Assembly (NCBI RefSeq): GCF_964204645.1
Contig: NC_134030.1
Location: forward strand, 1,467,855-1,531,854
Direction of reading: 5' to 3'
Source of the DNA: Tubulanus polymorphus
Lineage: Eukaryota > Nemertea > Palaeonemertea > Tubulaniformes > Tubulanidae
DNA length: 64,000 bases
Part shown: positions 46,001 to 54,931 of the stretch, one piece after another
Layout of the letters: each line of letters opens with the position of its first letter
Position numbering within the stretch: the stretch's first letter is position 1
Notes under the pieces: generated by a model
Databases searched by the model: none
What the model saw: the letters and a program-made list of their open reading frames with translations, nothing else
Told to the model about the DNA's origin: nothing
Program-made: the position numbers and the translations under genes

Positions 46001-49000
46001 ATTTGTTGTTTTTTTTGCCCCAAAATTTTGCACAAAAAAAATGATGCTACCTTCCTACTGACTTATCCCAAAAATAGTAGGTGTAACGGCAAAACAGACA
46101 ATTAATTTGGGATGGCCAAATATCCAAATCTTGATTGATATGAATATTTAAGCTAGGAAATGCTGAAAATCATTGTGATGAACAGGTTTCATCTCTAACA
46201 GAATCGTATCAACTCGGAGGTTCCACTGGAATCAAAATTTTACCTCTTTTTTAACATTTTTATACGAACCTGTTCAAAATAGGCAAATTGGCTGCGACTA
46301 ACGAAAATTGCTTCCAACGTGCCTTAAAAAATAGCTTGAAAATGGTATAAATCTAGCTTGAAATGGCTTGAAAATACCTGAGCTTGAGACAATGAACCCT
46401 GCTGAACATCTGGTCCGGTCAGCTTCCAGCACCGGTCCGGTCCAGGCATCACCGGTTACTGAACATCCGGTCCGGTCAGCTTCCAGCACCGGTCCGGTCC
46501 AGGCATCACCGGTTACTGGTCCGGTCCGGGCAGCTTTGAGCACCGGTCCGGTCCAGGCATCACTGAGTACTGAACATCCAGTCCGGTCCGGTCAGCTCCG
46601 AGCACCGGTTCAGGCATCACCAGGTACTGAACATCTGGTCTGGTCCGGGCGGCCTGGCATCAATGTTTCGAATTTAAAACATAGTTATCATGGTTCTAGG
46701 TTTGGTAGAGGGCGCTCTTCTACCAGATGCAGGAGCGAGGTCACCTTCACGGAGATCGAGATCGAGGGATTATGATTGATTCTGTAGGAACCATCATCAT
46801 TCATCAGTTCAGGTCGAGGGACCGTTTAGGAAGTTCACGTCTTTCACGTCGAGGGACCGTTTAGGAAGTTCACATCTTTCACGTCGAGGGACCGTTTAGG
46901 AAGTTCACGTCTTTGACGTCGAGGGACCGTTTAGGAAGTTCACGTCTTTCACGTCGAGGGACCATTTAGGAAGTTCACGTCTTTCACGTCAGGGACCGTT
47001 AAGGAAGTCGTCACAATAATCAGGATTTCCGCGATTTCGAAAGTCAGATTTTAAACTTGTTATTGTCATTGTAAGCTACCGCAGTTACAGGTAAGCCTAT
47101 TCTTGATTGCCCGAGACAGGCGTGCAGATATTGTTCCCGACTTTTGGTTGATTTTCTTGTGACTTGTTTGTTTTAGGGGTGAGATGGATGAGCCTTATTG
47201 TTTTTTGACATATATAGGTCATCCAAGATGGCCGCCACAGCCATTACAATGTGTAAAATAGCCATTTTGAAGCTTGTGACAACTCTACAATCTACAGTTT
47301 CAGACCAATTTACCAATTACTTATTCTGTGGTTTCATAATGGTAGGAGAATGAGCCTTATTGTTTTTGACATATATAGGTCATCCAAGATGGCCGCCACA
47401 GCCATTTCAATGTGTGAAATAGCCATTTTGAAGCTTGTTACCGCTCTACGGACTTGAGTTTTAAGCTTAAGACTTAAGATGGCCACCACAGTTATATCAA
47501 TGTGTTAAATCTTATCCGATTTGGAGCTTGTTACTGCTCTAAGATGTAGAGGTTTAGAGGTTTATAATTTTATTCATACTTGTACTGTGGTTTATTTATG
47601 GTGGTCAGAGGATGAGACCTATTACAATTTGCATTCTCTACTTGACTCACTGGTCAAGGGTTAATATCTAGTTTGATAAATGTGGAGCATGTCGGTGAAT
47701 CACCCCCCCCCCCCCCCCCCGGACTCTGATCTCAATGTCTGATGTCAATCGTCAGCAGTTTCAATGGAATGGGCTCGATTAGGTGTGGAACAAGTGGAAT
47801 CCTCGATTGCCACAGTCGAACCTAGAGTATTAAGAGCTCAATTAGGTTCTTCTTTGCGTCTCTTCTCCGGTTGGAGTGCTCCAGTTTCCACCGAATGGAG
47901 GAAGATTAGAGATGTGCAGATTCAAGTCCACCATGCGGACTCCGGCTCCGGCAGCTCAAGGTTCAGCTCCGGCTCCGGCAGCTCAAGGTTCAGCTCCGGC
48001 TCCGGCAGCTCAAGGTTCAGCCCGAACTCACACAATGCCATCTCAAGCATCTACTAATGCTGGTTGGAGAACAAGTGCACAGCTCCAACATTCTCGTGCC
48101 CCTTCTGGTCAGAATAATTCTAGTTCATATCGGGGAATGCTCCTAAAAGGAGCTCTTCCTCTCGGAGAAACTCAAAATGAATGCTCGGGGCCAGTGAGAG
48201 GTTGTCTATAACGAGCAGCCACCTACTGATCCGGCGTTCCCGGGTCGTATCACGGCGGCTACTGTCTTCAATTCTGAACACCTCCCGACATGCGCCCGAA
48301 AGCAGGTCACGAGACACTAATCTCGTCAGCTCTCAAAGATCTGGCCAAAAAGAGAGCAATAGAACCAGTACGGGACGAAGCCACATCCGGCTGGTTTTCA
48401 TGAATATTTATGCTCCTTAAGACCACAGGGCCTCGATGGACTGTCATTCCTCGAGCGGCACCTGGATATCCCGAGGCTTCCGATGACTAAAACAGGGAGG
48501 TAATTCAAGGTCTCCGCCGAGGTTAATGGGCGGCTTCATTGGACCTGAAAGATGTCAGGTTCCTATTCACCCGAAATCTCATCAATTTTACAGAATGAAG
48601 TGGAAACTCCGCCAGTTCCAGTTCAGGTCTCTTCCAGTCGGCCTCAGTACAGCCCACGCCCTGGGTATTTACCAGCTTGGGTCAAGTCCAGAAGGTACAC
48701 TACACTCCAGGGCTGGGTTTCATAGATATGGAAGAAAAATAATTCCAGGGAACATTTTGAAATTTGTCAGTTATAACCATGGTTTCTCATTGTTAGTATG
48801 GTGATTGAGGATTTATCCCTTTGGATAACTTTGATACTCAGTCTATGAAACCGGGTCCTGGAGTATTTGTCTGTTGGTTTACCTCGACGACTGGTTACTA
48901 GTACCAAACTCGACTATAGAATGTCAGGAGGCGGTGACCGCTGTCGACCGCTGTCGTAGACTTAGTTCACCAGTTCCGCGTAAACTAAGTAAAATCTCAC

Positions 49001-52000
49001 TTGATGCCGTCCCAACAGTTCACATCTCCGGATCAGCACGGTCTTTCCGTCCATGGCTCGAGTAGCCAAACTTCAAGAAGCGTAGTTACCACAAACGAGA
49101 GGACAGCTAGTTATCGGTGACGCCTGTGGCTAAATGCAATACCGCACTGCCAGGGGTCGTATCTCTGGCTATCTACACATTCAGAGAATATTAACTAAAA
49201 CCATAGGAAAGGGTCAAGCACTACTCCGAAAAAAACTAATTTTATTTCCAAAAAATTATGATATTATATGGATTGCATGCTGTGTGGAAGAAGTTTTCAA
49301 AATTATTTAGGAGCTTATTATAATTTGAATGCATGAATTGAGAGCAATTTGAAATGTGTTGATATCCGAAAGTGTTTCCATTGACTTCACTCATTCACCT
49401 GATGAAGCTTCTATACATTAGTACCCAAAGCTTGTGTGTCAAATAAACTAGTTACACGTCCTATAAAGTACTACTTGTCTCGTTATATATTCTAAACGCC
49501 AGTTAACAATTCCAGTAAGTCAGGTTTAGGGAATAGATATTTAAACCTTCAGATGATACCGATGTTATACAATTCCAGTAACTCAGGTTTAGGGAATAGA
49601 TATTTAAACCTTGAGATGATACCGATGTGATACAATTCCAGTAAGTCAGGTTTAGGGAATAGATATTTAAACCTTGAGATGAAACCGATGTGATACAATC
49701 CCAGTAAGTCAGGTTTAGGGAATAGATATTTAAACCTTGAGATGATACCGATGTTATACAATTCCAGTAAGTCAGGTTTAGGGAATAGATATTTAAACCT
49801 TGAGATGAAACCGATGTGATACAATTCCAGTAAGTCAGGTTTAGGGAATAGATATTTAAACCTTCAGATGATACCGATGTGATACAATTCCAGTAAGTCA
49901 GGTTTAGGGAATAGATATTTAAACCTTCAGATGATACCGATGTAATACAATTCCAGTAAGTCAGGTTTAGGGAATAGATATTTAAACCTTGAGATGATAC
50001 CGATGTTATACAATTCCAGTAAGTCAGGTTTAGGGAATAGATATTTAAACCTTGAGATTAAACCGATGTAATACAATTCCAGTAAGTCAGGTTTAGGGAA
50101 TAGATATTTAAACCTTCAGATGAAACCGATGTGATACAATCCCAGTAAGTCAGGTTTAGGGAATAGATATTTAAACCTTGAGATGAAACCGATGTGATAC
50201 AATTCCAGTAAGTCAGGTTTAGGGAATAGATATTTAAACCTTGAGATGATACCGATGTGATACAATTCCAGTAAGTCAGCTTTAGGGAATAGATATTTAA
50301 ACCTTCAGATGATACCGATGTAATACAATTCCAGTAAGTCAGGTTTAGGGAATAGATATTTAAACCTTCAGATGAAACCGATGTGATACAATCCCAGTAA
50401 GTCAGGTTTAGGGAATAGATATTTAAACCTTCAGATGATACCGATGTGATACAATTCCAGTAAGTCAGGTTTAGGGAATAGATATTTAAACCTTCAGATG
50501 ATACCGATGTAATACAATTCCGGTAAGTCAGGTTTAGGGAATAGATATTTAAACCTTCAGATGAAACCGATGTGATACAATTCCAGTAAGTCAGGTTTGA
50601 TATTTAAACCTTGAGATGATACCGATGTGATACAATTCCAGTAAGTCAGGTTTAGGGAATAGATATTTAAACCTTCAGATGAAACCGATGTGATACAATT
50701 CCAGTAAGTCAGGTTTAGGGAATAGATATTTAAACCTTCAGATGAAACCGATGTGATACAATTCCAGTAAGTCAGGTTTAGGGAATAGATATTTAAACCT
50801 TCAGATGATACCGATGTAATACAATTCCGGTAAGTCAGGTTTGATATTTAAACCTTGAGATGATACCGATGAATTTAGCAATTTTGAATGAATTAAACCA
50901 ATATGAGATTTCGATCCTAAGAATATTGGAAGCTTGTGTTTAACGTTACTAAATAGTAATATTATATAAAGCTAGAAGGACACGAGCGTATCCATTTTTC
51001 GCCCGATCGCGACGATTAAATTCGCCGGTGAATTTATACGCCCGATACGAGCGGGTACCGATCTATCTATAAATCGGCCGTCACGGTGATTTCGTCGCCC
51101 GCCGACATTAAACATGTTCGATATTTACGCCGGTGTTCGGGTCACTTGTTAATTCGCTCGGCTTGTCGGCAAGCTTAAAAAGATTTAGAAAAAACTATAA
51201 ATTCTCATTCCTGAATGAACTGGATTCATCTGGGTTCAGTTTCATGAGACACAGTTCAAACTGCTCTTGAATTTGAGTTTGTAATTAATGTATGTGATTA
51301 TAATGAATTGTATTTTTGTTTTACAGCTTTGGCATTTCGGTTAAGTCGTGCGTTCCGGCGGGAGGAGTTCGTCAGAATATTTCTACCGGAGTGTAAGTAG
51401 TTTAACTATTTTCATACAATATCATTTAGTGTGACGTGTGTTACTGATTCAGGCACGGATCCAGGAATGTTTCCAAGACGGGGTTCATAAAAATGCTGAC
51501 TAAAATCTCTAATAATAGCCGGGGCCTATACGGCATATTTTTTGGCCAAACATAAGGCCTTTTTTTAATAGCATGGTTTGGTTGCTCCCAAAATTTGAAG
51601 AAACATAAAATAAAAAAGAATTAGAAAAAAAATTTTTTATTCCTGTCTGTGAAACAAATTCAGTGAAAAACCGAGCAAAAAAGATTTTTCACCTCGGCCG
51701 AATGAGAATCCTGGATTGAACGATGAAACAATTGAAAAACGCGAGGTTCTTTTTTGATCGCAGTGTGCAGAATTCAAACTTTCCAAGATTCATTTGTTCG
51801 GACATATGTATATTGCCCTATTGACAGTTCCCTCTTCCTTCTAAAAGTGATTTTATCTCACTGAGGGAATTTTTAAAAAATTTTCTCTGAAATGATATGG
51901 TAGCGTTTTTTTTTTTTGCTTTAAAAATTTTTTGGTAGCCGATCAGCGGGGTCACGACCCCTGAAACCCTCCCTGGATCCGCGCCTATGATATCTCCTCA

Positions 52001-54931
52001 AAATCTAATAAAAACTTTCAATGAATTAATGCTGTAATGACGATATGTAGCCATCTGTCTATTTGAATGCATTTGCAAAAAGACAAAAAGAAATAGTAGC
52101 AGAATTTTGGCTAAAAGTTTAGAATACCCAAATTCAACATTGCTTGCAGCAGACGGAATATCCGCCATTTTGGTTAACAGGGGATTCCCCCCTCCGGTAC
52201 TTCCCATGATCAATAGTGTCTATGACGCGTTGCGTACGGAATGCCATGGAATTCCCTCACATGATTTATGATAATAATGTTTACTTGCATTCTGATTGGT
52301 TAAAATCGCGTGTAGTTTGAACGTAGGCAATGTTTACATTTGTAACGTCACCGGCGAGTCGCTGACATTAACGTAGTCATTGAGTTAACATTATCTTGCA
52401 CTGAATGGTGATATCAATCGCATTCATTTTATAAATATTTTGAATATGAATTTGTTTTTATATATCAACTGCGAGTAACAGTGTTACGCTATTGAGTCTT
52501 AAGAGACAGCCTTTATGGACCTTATTGGTTGTTATAACTCACAAGCTGACTGAGTTAGCATTCTGGATCCGTCAGATTAGTTACTTCTAGAAAATATGTT
52601 AGTCACATTTTCTGACTATATTCTGGAAAACAGTGGAAGCTTGTATCCACCCTAGATTAGAACCAATCAGAATAGAACCAATCAGAATACACTATTTTAC
52701 AGAAAATATATTTATGACAATTGCGTAAGGTTTTAGTAAAATAGTGTTTTTTCTCGAGTAGTTGCCGAAGAAGCATAAAAATTTGATTCAATTTCATTCA
52801 GATTTAAACAAACAAATCGAATTTCATTTCATTCAGCGCAAACTTCAAATCTAATTAAAATTTTGTTCAGTATGAATAAGTTGCAAATCATTGAGAGGAA
52901 AAAATAATTAATTGTGTTACTTAAAAAAATCACAATTGTACTGTGTTTATCAAAACAGGAGACCACAGGACCTTTGGTCCTCTAGTATTCTTTTCCTAGT
53001 TATTCCAAAAACACTAAAACAGTCCAATCAGCGATCGCTGCCAGACCAACACGATTACATTGAAATCAAACTTAAGTAACATCAGGCGCCCCCTGTTGGA
53101 ATAATATTCATAGCCGTAGCATCGAAACCATTCGACTTGTTGTTTAATGTATTTCTCTCTATTTTTATTTTACAGTGATGAACATTTTAGAAGAATGTCC
53201 GTTTGGGGACTTGGTGGGGGAATTCAAAAGAAACTTGGTTCCCGATAGGATACCACCACCGGTTAATCCTATGTCGCCCGCTGCTGCCCCTCCCCCACGT
53301 CCATTAAATTCGCCTCAGCAGCGGCCTGTCAGACAGCCGCCCCCGGCCGCCACTCGTTCGTCAGACAGAGTCCGGGGACGGCTGTTTGAAGGAGATCTGA
53401 CGGAGGTAAGAATCTTTATTTGTTTTCATATTTTATTCAGGATATCAGTTGAAGTTCAGCAAATAAATTACCAGACCTGTAAACAGAAGAGTAGTTATAA
53501 ATTTCCATTTGCGGGTAAAACCCCATAGTCGAAAACCTTCGGTTATTGATCTATATCTGCTTAAGACCAATGGTTGTACACACGAGTGCGAAAACTTATC
53601 GCTCAAACTTTGATTGTATCCATGGTAACGCGTACAGTATACTATGCGTGACTACCGTTTCCTATCACTGGAATACAATACTGTTTTTGACCATGAGCGC
53701 CATCTGCGGCGGTCATAACGGACTGACTGGTGATTGGCTGAAATGCTCGTCTACCGTGGTGACGATTATTCGGTGTTACACGTGCAGCAGACACGTCTCT
53801 GAATATCTAACATTTGATTGTTGTAACTCATCGGGAAAAATATGTTTATGAGTCGATTTTTTGTCGAAATTTTGTTCGGCAGAAAATTGGCTGCGTACGT
53901 CAAGAAGGCGGCTGATATTTGTATCGTGTGACCCCTCGTCCCGGTAATATGCCGACCCACGTACACCTGAGACCAGTTGCATATTCAGAGCTTAGAATTA
54001 AGACCGTTTTAAGACCAACTTAGTTCTATAGCCAATCTAATAACTTAAGACCAGTCTTTAGATTTAAGACCACTTTTGGACGTAAGTCTTGACCATGGAA
54101 TCGGCCCCAGATGCTTATTCCGCTGTATTGGATGCTGACGTGCTCGTGTCTTCCAGCAATGTTGTTATTCACCAAAAATATCATGTTTTGTTCGAATAAC
54201 ACAATTCATCTGAGTCTGGGTTTAACGGATGACACGTTCAAACAGAACTACGAAATCAATATCAGAAGTCCTTTTATATTGAAACGGTCCCAGAAGTCCC
54301 TGTTATAATGGGTACTTTTTCAAAAAAAGTAACGAGAACTCCGATGGCTTTCCGTATCGGTAAAAACTAACTATTTCTATGAGCGTCACTCGTAGATTTA
54401 CCGAAACGCCACCTTGTGACACGATATCCTAACTACGTATAGGTGTTTTATTTGCTGAATCGCTGGTTTCTCATTCTCATTTTTTATACTTGTGTTTAAT
54501 TTTATACTAAACAAATTTTTCACTTTTTCTCTTTACAGACACGACCACCGCCAAAAAAAACTAGAACAAAAAGGAAAAGAAAAGTTGCGGTCGTCGTGGC
54601 TCCGCAGGGAGGAGGAGCAAGAGTGGTCCCGGCGGATGGTGCGGCTGAAGAAGGTAATCGGGAGGAAGGGGAGGGGATAAATAGGAAGCGGCCGAGGAGG
54701 GATGGTGGTGGGGCTGGGGATGGTGCGGGTCCTGCTCCTCCTGCTCCTCCATCCGTATCTCGGGCGGTCACTCGTTCACTCGCCAAAAAGCTGGCGAGTG
54801 AACGAGTGGCCCGAGAGGTAGAGGTGGTGGCCCGACATACGGATGGAATGTGGGAGGAGCGGCTTCGTTCGGGGACAATTCCGGATTTGTTAACTGATTT
54901 AAAAAATATTCTTTCAGTGAAGGGATATTAG
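38815..54931 (+). CDS. Nine-exon novel gene, predicted 343-aa basic polyQ protein
   Basis: Exons: 38812-38877 (ATG 38815), 40041-40133, 40543-40581, 40958-40984, 42877-42915, 43126-43207, 51327-51392, 53176-53405, 54539-54931. Every junction has GT-AG sites and all phases agree (0,0,0,0,0,1,1,0), giving one frame to TAG. Residues 1-21 are a basic MPKA leader; 25-42 are 18 glutamines; 53-114 are short Pro/Ser/Thr/Asn-rich segments; 116-160 contain FRREEFVRIFLPE and CPFGDLVGEFKRNLVPDR; then a Pro-rich stretch. The C-terminal exon has the basic cluster KKTRTKRKRK (219-228) and NRKRPRRD (261-268), which suggest nuclear location, a Gly/Ala-rich linker and a charged, probably helical tail. The family is not recognised. 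All minus-strand copies of the larger exons are broken, so this is the only intact copy in the window. Additional small exons or alternative leaders are possible. Confidence 0.72.
38940..39051. mobile_element. MITE-like foldback in intron 1
   Basis: TGGGTCCAGTTTCACAAA at the left is complementary, with few mismatches, to TTTGTGAAACTAGGCCC at the right, and the inner TTAATCGATTTAAG also pairs. About 112 bp, all stem. The termini resemble those of the element at 48706-48863. Confidence 0.75.
39061..39930 (+). repeat. Diverged ~430-480 bp tandem pair
   Basis: TTTCTGGATC, AATATCGA-ATTCTCTAAAA and GCTATGGAAACTATTTA blocks occur in the same order at 39110-39330 and 39545-39860. Old duplication within the intron. 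Confidence 0.65.
40041..40133 (+). CDS. Novel gene exon 2 (glutamine run)
   Basis: 31 codons after acceptor TCTTTTATAG: GTA, 18 Gln (mostly CAA), then KFDISMSGID and donor GTAAGTTATCG. The CAA run is a repeat likely to vary in length; the minus copies have shorter runs. Confidence 0.75.
40543..40581 (+). CDS. Novel gene exon 3
   Basis: 13 codons FLPTTPPSGVSTP between TGTATTTTCAG and GTAAGTGAT. Pro/Thr/Ser-rich. In the 27.1-kb minus copy this exon is fused directly to exon 2. Confidence 0.7.
40958..40984 (+). CDS. Novel gene exon 4 (27-nt micro-exon)
   Basis: Nine codons DLSPIQHVD between ATCTTTACAG and GTAAGAGAT. A related block exists at 26803-26829 (minus), which supports it as a real exon. 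Skipping it would keep the frame. Confidence 0.6.
41777..42409. promoter_or_regulatory. Cluster of CTCF-like motifs
   Basis: TTAGATGGCGCCA (41777-41789), CCACCAGATGGCGC (41835-41848), GCGACACCTGGTGG (42049-42062, reverse), GTGGCGCCATCTATA (42302-42316, reverse) and CAGCAGCGCCCTCAT (around 42394-42408, reverse). These fit CTCF core consensus forms to different degrees. In vivo binding is untested. Confidence 0.35.
42410..42876. other. Intron, nothing recognised
   Basis: AT-rich intron sequence ahead of exon 5. The 77-aa minus ORF at 42481-42714 has no support. Confidence 0.45.
42877..42915 (+). CDS. Novel gene exon 5
   Basis: 13 codons HQFASEARSPSLN between CATTTCTAG and GTAAGTATC. No paralogous copy was found on the minus strand. 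Confidence 0.6.
43126..43207 (+). CDS. Novel gene exon 6 (Ser/Asn-rich)
   Basis: 82 nt after CTATTTACAG: LSNNSSSSNSSSSAPLPPET then PPDLQAR and one spare base before GTAAGTTC. The chosen frame is the one that fits exon 5 and exon 7 phases; the Gln and Ala frames of the same CAG run are shadows. Confidence 0.65.
43208..43730. other. Start of the 8.1-kb intron, nothing recognised
   Basis: Unique sequence following donor GTAAGTTC. A chance 64-aa ORF only. Confidence 0.45.
43731..44095 (+). other. Unassigned moderately GC-rich segment
   Basis: Continuous plus-strand open frame from 43812 (MWSEDLWVRADKSRKQ...) through CTSTVGFPTPFSEEDRW before it enters the 40-bp array. The composition differs from the surrounding intron and could be a retroelement gag-type remnant related to the 48-kb pseudogene, but no motif confirms it. 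Confidence 0.3.
44096..45198 (+). repeat. 40-bp CCGGTCCGGTCC array, left part
   Basis: About 25 copies of a unit with GGTCCGGTCCAGGCATCACC and GGGTACTGAACATCCAGTC; early copies are longer (up to ~60 bp) through an inserted AGCTTCGAGCACCG-type block. The GGTCCGG core makes it CpG-rich. ORFs on both strands come from the repeat. Confidence 0.95.
45199..46401. mobile_element. 1.2-kb non-autonomous DNA transposon
   Basis: Terminal inverted repeats CAGGGTTC (45199-45206) and GAACCCTG (46394-46401), flanked by a perfect 5-bp duplication CTGAA (45194-45198 and 46402-46406). Removing the element restores the array phrase GTACTGAACATCT exactly. Sub-terminal regions are rich in GCTTGAAA repeats in inverted arrangement. 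No transposase ORF. The superfamily is not assigned. Confidence 0.88.
46402..46655 (+). repeat. 40-bp CCGGTCCGGTCC array, right part
   Basis: Continuation of the array after the transposon: about five longer units with AGCTTCCAGCACCGGTCC. Confidence 0.9.
46812..47005 (+). repeat. 35-bp tandem repeat (5.5 copies)
   Basis: GAGGGACCGTTTAGGAAGTT followed by CACGTCTTTCACGTC, period 35 (46816, 46851). Confidence 0.95.
47185..47480 (+). repeat. Three diverged ~165-bp repeats
   Basis: GAGCCTTATTG, CATATATAGGTCATCCAAGA, TGGCCGCCACAGCCATT and AGCCATTTTGAAGCTTG recur at about 47190 and 47351, with a third, weaker copy at 47465. Confidence 0.8.
47703..47720 (+). repeat. Poly-C tract
   Basis: 18 consecutive C; length may be affected by assembly. 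Confidence 0.9.
47936..48017 (+). repeat. 27-bp repeat CAGCTCCGGCTCCGG (3 copies)
   Basis: In-frame 9-residue repeat (APAPAAQGS in one frame, GSGSSRFSS in another) just upstream of the retroelement remnant; it may be part of its former gag-like ORF. Confidence 0.8.
48706..48863. mobile_element. Nested MITE inside the retroelement remnant
   Basis: CTCCAGGGCTGGGTTTCATA and, at the other end, TATGAAACCGGGTCCTGGAG form ~20-bp inverted termini with few mismatches. The element interrupts the RT palm region. The target duplication is unclear. Confidence 0.7.
49141..49500. other. No gene recognised
   Basis: Unique intron sequence between the retroelement remnant and the 63-bp array. Confidence 0.45.
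49505..50870 (+). repeat. 63-bp tandem array (about 21 copies), GTAAGT in each unit
   Basis: Unit TTCCAGTAAGTCAGGTTTAG, GGAATAGATATTTAAACCTT, GAGATGATACCGATGTGATA, CAA; period 63 (49621, 49684). Two units near 50580 and 50830 lack GGGAATAG. Each unit has a consensus 5' splice sequence GTAAGT on the gene's sense strand. Being 63 long it leaves a 21-residue repeated ORF on the minus strand, taken as a by-product. Confidence 0.95.
50871..51326. other. CpG-richer patch in intron, function unknown
   Basis: 50985-51180 has many CG dinucleotides (CGCCCGATCGCGACG, CGTCGCCCGCCGAC) and short palindromes (AAATTCGCCGGTGAATTT, CCGATCTATCTATAAATCGG). A TATATAAAG box lies at about 50963-50971. It could be an internal promoter or a transposon fragment. 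Confidence 0.35.
51327..51392 (+). CDS. Novel gene exon 7 (FRREEF core)
   Basis: Begins with CT completing ACT (Thr) from exon 6, then LAFRLSRAFRREEFVRIFLP and E, plus a final T; donor AGT|GTAAGTAG. The minus copy at 22095-22163 keeps 16 or more identical residues, the best sign of an ancestral coding function. Confidence 0.7.
51449..51987. mobile_element. 539-bp MITE-like insertion in intron 7
   Basis: Termini TCAGGCACGGATCCAGG and CCTGGATCCGCGCCTA are inverted repeats. TGAT flanks both sides (51445-51448 and 51988-51991). The minus paralogue of this intron reads straight across the site (CACTGATAATCAAAATC), proving an insertion. It contains A/T runs and no ORF. Confidence 0.82.
51992..53082. 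other. Intron, nothing recognised
   Basis: AT-rich. AACCAATCAGAATA is duplicated at 52669-52692. No exon support. Confidence 0.45.
53083..53099 (-). promoter_or_regulatory. CTCF-like motif, reverse orientation
   Basis: CAGGCGCCCCCTGTTGG is the reverse complement of the motif at 26512-26528 and lies at the same distance upstream of the homologous exon. Confidence 0.4.
53176..53405 (+). CDS. Novel gene exon 8 (CPFGDLVGEF, Pro-rich)
   Basis: Begins with TG completing TTG (Leu), then 76 codons: MNILEECPFGDLVGEFKRN, LVPDRIPPPVNPMSPAAA, a Pro/Gln-rich stretch and DRVRGRLFEGDLTE, phase 0 donor GTAAGAATC. Two broken minus copies confirm the exon limits. Confidence 0.78.
53406..54538. other. Last intron; possible old MITE at 53960-54110
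   Basis: Inverted TTAAGACC / GGTCTTAA motifs recur at 53999-54100, typical of an eroded foldback element. GCGCCATCTGCGGC at 53699-53712 is another CTCF-like match. ORFs at 53546 and 53766 overlap on opposite strands and are not supported. Confidence 0.45.
54539..54931 (+). CDS. Novel gene exon 9, terminal
   Basis: 130 codons and TAG after acceptor CTCTTTACAG. TRPPPKKTRTKRKRKV (basic, NLS-like), Gly/Ala-rich APQGGGARVV, NRKRPRRDGGG, then SLAKKLASERVAREVEVVAR and the end LKNILSVKGY. Two minus copies (29690-30031, 30361-30733) are frameshifted. High GC against the intron. Confidence 0.78.
   Translation, partial: TRPPPKKTRTKRKRKVAVVVAPQGGGARVVPADGAAEEGNREEGEGINRKRPRRDGGGAGDGAGPAPPAPPSVSRAVTRSLAKKLASERVAREVEVVARHTDGMWEERLRSGTIPDLLTDLKNILSVKGY

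Larger units (their letters stand above)
47764..49140 (+). pseudogene. DIRS-like retroelement remnant with reverse transcriptase motifs
   Basis: SLDLKD (48537-48554), then in another frame PIHPKSHQF and RQFQFRSLPVGLSTA (48560-48660), then VYLDDWLL (48877-48900). These correspond in order to the palm motifs of DIRS-type reverse transcriptases, the last containing the catalytic Asp pair. Frameshifts, stops and a nested MITE between the LST and YLDD motifs show it is dead. No tyrosine recombinase or terminal repeats were recognised. It lies in the 8.1-kb intron of the novel gene. Confidence 0.7.

Noticed and set aside
49549-49824. Minus-strand ORF with a 21-residue repeated motif
   Set aside because: The 63-bp period keeps a frame open by arithmetic; several units break it and no splice or start context exists.
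49505-50870. Telomere-like TTTAGGG in each unit
   Set aside because: One occurrence per 63-bp unit, not a telomeric tandem.
53546-53982. 101-aa plus and 66/68-aa minus ORFs in the last intron
   Set aside because: Overlapping opposite-strand ORFs within a well-supported intron.
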